Shown here in pieces: positions 6,701 through 7,857 of a DNA stretch of 7,857 bases. The position numbers and the translations under genes were made by a program. Where the stretch lies: contig CAZBAF010000012.1 of assembly GCA_964490245.1 (NCBI GenBank), positions 1 through 7,857 of the forward strand, given 5' to 3'. The stretch comes from CAZBAF01 sp964490245. GTDB lineage: Bacteria; Patescibacteriota; Saccharimonadia; Saccharimonadales; JACDBH01. The notes beneath the pieces are model-generated. The model was not told the DNA's origin and did not search any database. It worked only from the letters and a program-made list of their open reading frames with translations. Positions within the stretch are counted from its first letter, which is position 1, and every line of letters begins with the position of its first letter.

Positions 6701-7857
6701 GCGAGTGATGCCGGCATCGGGCTGCACCCGACCGAACCGTATATCCTCAACTGGTCGTTGACCTCAAACTTTTCCGGTACGGTTCACAGCATAGCCCACC
6801 ACACTAATACTTTTACGCATACAACACCGCTGGGGGATGGTACCTGGTACTTCCGCGTGCGGGCGCAGGATGGCTTGGGCAACCTGTCTGCCTGGTCGGC
6901 GAACGGCATGGTTCTAATTGACAGCTCGCCACCCAGCTTGCCCGGTCAGCCGCAAACGACTGATCCGACCAATGACGACACGCCGGCCTGGACCTGGGAT
7001 GCCGCCATTGATACCGGCGCTGGTTTGCACGCCACCCCGTATACGATCCAGTGGTCGTCCAATCCTGATTTTAGTCCGGTGACGGGCAATACCACGTCCA
7101 CCATTCATTCATTTACGCATACTACCCCGCTGGCCGACGGCACCTGGTATATCCGTGTCAGTGCGCGCGACCAGCTGAATAATCAGTCCGGTTATTCGGT
7201 GGTCGGCCAGACTACCATTGATACGGTTGCCCCGGACGCACCCGGCCAGCCGCAGACCGCCACGCCAACCAATAACACCAAGCCGGCTTGGAGCTGGTCG
7301 GTGCCCGAAGATAACGATGGCGGTGTAGGCCTGGATACCGCGGAGCCCTTTATTGTCGAGTGGTCGCAGGACGAGGCATTCGGTTCGGTTGAGGGCAGTG
7401 TCACAACGGACGCAGATAATTTTACGCACAATGATGATCTGGCCGACGGCACCTGGTATGTGCGGGTGCGGGCGGCCGATGCGGCTGGTAATTTGTCTGA
7501 ATGGTCACTGAATGGCGAGGTGCATATCGACACGCAGGCGCCTTCAGTACCCGGTACGCCCGAAACCGAAGATCCGGTGAACGACAATACGCCCACCTGG
7601 ACCTGGCAGGCCAGCGAGGACGAAGCCGGCGGCAGCGGGTTGGCAGCGGTGCCGTACCAGGTGCAGTGGTCAACCGATCAGGATTTTGCTGATGCTCCGT
7701 TTGAGGCTACGTCCGATGTTGCCGCGTTCACGCACAGCGACGAACTGGCCGACGGCACCTGGTATGTGCGGGTGCGGGCGGCCGATGCGGCTGGTAATCT
7801 GTCGGCATGGTCGGATCCCGCCGGCAGCAAGGTGGTAGACGTGGGGCCGCCCACCAC
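3719..7857 (+). CDS. Giant secreted LamG / Ig-like repeat surface protein, 3' end outside window
   Basis: The frame stays open from the ATG at 3719 to the right edge, giving at least 1379 residues. Start chosen from GGAG at 3711 and the signal-like N-terminus MRVARVFLALLVTGGLLGSL. Domains in order: LamG/concanavalin-like 1 (about 35-250; SLSFDGDDYVEV, ITVSAWVKF, LNGLVDDVRVYTRVL); linker with a WNG...GNW segment (252-377); LamG 2 (378-574; SLEFDGSSDYLSL, FDGLIDDVRIYNRNLTPTEI); a beta-rich module (575-743) with YLDVQDSNN (706-714) and VTDSGNNSGW (727-736) that I associate with CPR surface proteins; a divergent Ig/FN3-like module (744-868); then five tandem repeats of about 100 residues from 869, with a sixth beginning at the edge. 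LamG_3-type domains bind carbohydrates or proteins, and the repeats probably form a stalk. Inferred role: adhesin or host-contact protein. The C-terminal anchor is not visible. Acidic and Thr/Asn-rich, as expected for an extracellular protein. Confidence 0.95.
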   Translation, partial: MRVARVFLALLVTGGLLGSLHWFDAGTGASPNSDTLGVYLKFDESTAGTAADSSGDGNDGTVAGATASADAAPTVFGNNHSLSFDGDDYVEVADAPGLSAADITVSAWVKFNSLSGNQTIVAKWDVSHWQEYVLQAQGDDLHFHTGDGSNITADSLVLPDSLTTGVWYHVAGTISGTSRALYLTEAGEDTVSDTDTAATAMTGSDIELTIGAKKNNAGPYFEHLNGLVDDVRVYTRVLGSAELAALAAGDHTSATWNGNVSSDYETAGNWDITAIPDPYTYVTIDSSLHQPALSAPAALAGLTIANGSRLNLSGHNLTLTDGGVFSNEGTLQLRNSEVLTGFTNDTDSGTVLLTPDSDIAGLATGAAYHHLIINDGTFAHWPLDESDSPAADVSGFERTATHQGAPAPTADVAPVTFANDRSLEFDGSSDYLSLETVTMPSNATYCAWLTMHDGSGGVLGLAGSDQYALKINNGNQVAVRNDSQDEEVTWDIPSIYGDWHHICLTQTDNMVSYSLNLYVNGASIGGTEVLSGGVGDFDAIGRAGGSYFDGLIDDVRIYNRNLTPTEIVRQYGGLEPATYTSTQTLSAPLTVGGNLYLASGRLDVSEDNYAVNIGGQLRNDGGVLAPREGSVTLDGADQSINSSMDFYNLIKQAETAATLTFGKDSVTTVTNQLTLTGAEDNLLSLRSSTPGVQWNIKSTGSETIAYLDVQDSNNIDTEPIDITGAHVTDSGNNSGWTVNVAPNPPADLGPSQFIDGSFTTNTTPTLTFELSDDNPVDALRFQIQLATDADFESIVVDYTSDLQAQGVREFTPGQGSDENYLVGEENMLLESAAYYWRVRAIDDYDTPHESSWSAAADGGVAFVLDVSGPDTPGQPQTVSTNTEKRPIWTWDASEDNQNGIGLKDPTYTVQWSTDAGFGTVAGAAMTNNTTYTHGTNLTDGQWYFRVRATDQLDNHSAWSVSAAHLIDTTGPTTPVAPNTSTPTSINTPGWGWAVASDAGIGLHPTEPYILNWSLTSNFSGTVHSIAHHTNTFTHTTPLGDGTWYFRVRAQDGLGNLSAWSANGMVLIDSSPPSLPGQPQTTDPTNDDTPAWTWDAAIDTGAGLHATPYTIQWSSNPDFSPVTGNTTSTIHSFTHTTPLADGTWYIRVSARDQLNNQSGYSVVGQTTIDTVAPDAPGQPQTATPTNNTKPAWSWSVPEDNDGGVGLDTAEPFIVEWSQDEAFGSVEGSVTTDADNFTHNDDLADGTWYVRVRAADAAGNLSEWSLNGEVHIDTQAPSVPGTPETEDPVNDNTPTWTWQASEDEAGGSGLAAVPYQVQWSTDQDFADAPFEATSDVAAFTHSDELADGTWYVRVRAADAAGNLSAWSDPAGSKVVDVGPPT
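7439..7492 (+). repeat. 54-bp exact direct repeat, copy 1
   Basis: Bases 7439-7492 are identical to 7745-7798, exactly 306 bp (102 codons) apart, in the LADGTWYVRVRAADAAGN segment of repeat units 4 and 5. The corresponding segments of units 1-3 differ, so this points to recent duplication or gene conversion. Confidence 0.9.
7745..7798 (+). repeat. 54-bp exact direct repeat, copy 2
   Basis: Second copy of the 54-bp sequence at 7439-7492, in the fifth repeat unit. Just downstream the two units diverge (GNLSEWS in unit 4, GNLSAWS in unit 5). Confidence 0.9.

Larger units (their letters stand above)
6323..7857 (+). repeat. Tandem Ig/FN3-like repeats of about 100 codons
   Basis: Units begin at 6323, 6629, 6932, 7232 and 7541, with a sixth cut off at about 7850; lengths are 102, 101, 100, 103 and 103 codons. 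Each reads roughly P-x-x-PGQPQT...NDxTPxWTW...GxGL...PYxxxWS...FTHxxxLxDGTWYxRVRAxDxxGNxSxWS...ID. The DGTWY-RVRA core is the most conserved part. Units 4 and 5 are the most alike. Confidence 0.9.

Noticed and set aside
1..7857. CRISPR array, tRNA, or diversity-generating retroelement
   Set aside because: No evenly spaced identical short repeats, no tRNA-like cloverleaf, and no reverse transcriptase or template/variable repeat pair were seen. The repeats at 6323-7857 are protein modules.

Overview
The window looks like part of a Patescibacteria (CPR) genome, possibly Saccharibacteria. This rests on protein style, not on a marker gene. The first gene is a phage-tail-fibre-like surface protein with the FDGN...IDAATNRVGIGTASP repeat and the GGMYYN...CYENSAWLDC motif. 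It is followed by a small membrane protein with a LytR_C-like end. The last gene is a giant secreted LamG/Ig-like protein carrying the 'YLDVQDSNN...VTDSGNNSGW' module. To my knowledge these modules recur together in CPR surface proteins. No rRNA, tRNA, CRISPR array, transposase or integrase is visible.

Layout. 1-1461 (+) is the 3' part of the surface protein. 1485-2201 (+) is the membrane-anchored LytR_C-like protein, probably co-transcribed with it. 2202-2408 holds a terminator that reads best on the minus strand and a 97-nt rod-like inverted repeat. 2409-2942 (-) is a Cys/His-rich hypothetical gene with strongly G/C-ending codons, unlike its neighbours. Its own transcription signals lie at 2943-3135: a near-perfect sigma-70 promoter (TTGACT, 17 bp, TATAAT), a 23-bp dyad over the expected transcription start, and a structured leader of about 158 nt with a 74-nt hairpin. 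3136-3718 has no convincing gene. It holds a C-poor stretch, a bidirectional terminator-like pair of GC hairpins, a 150-nt rod-shaped inverted repeat, several smaller hairpins and a weak promoter. 3719-7857 (+) is the giant cell-surface protein, open to the right edge, with at least 1379 residues.

How it fits together. The two outer loci encode cell-surface proteins that plausibly act in adhesion or attachment. Between them sits a self-contained minus-strand unit (promoter, possible operator, structured leader, one ORF, terminator). Its base composition points to acquisition from a high-GC source such as an actinobacterium or its phage, and its ORF is tightly bracketed by two long imperfect palindromes. 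That unit and the 150-nt rod at 3313-3462 are the parts of the window that known families do not explain.
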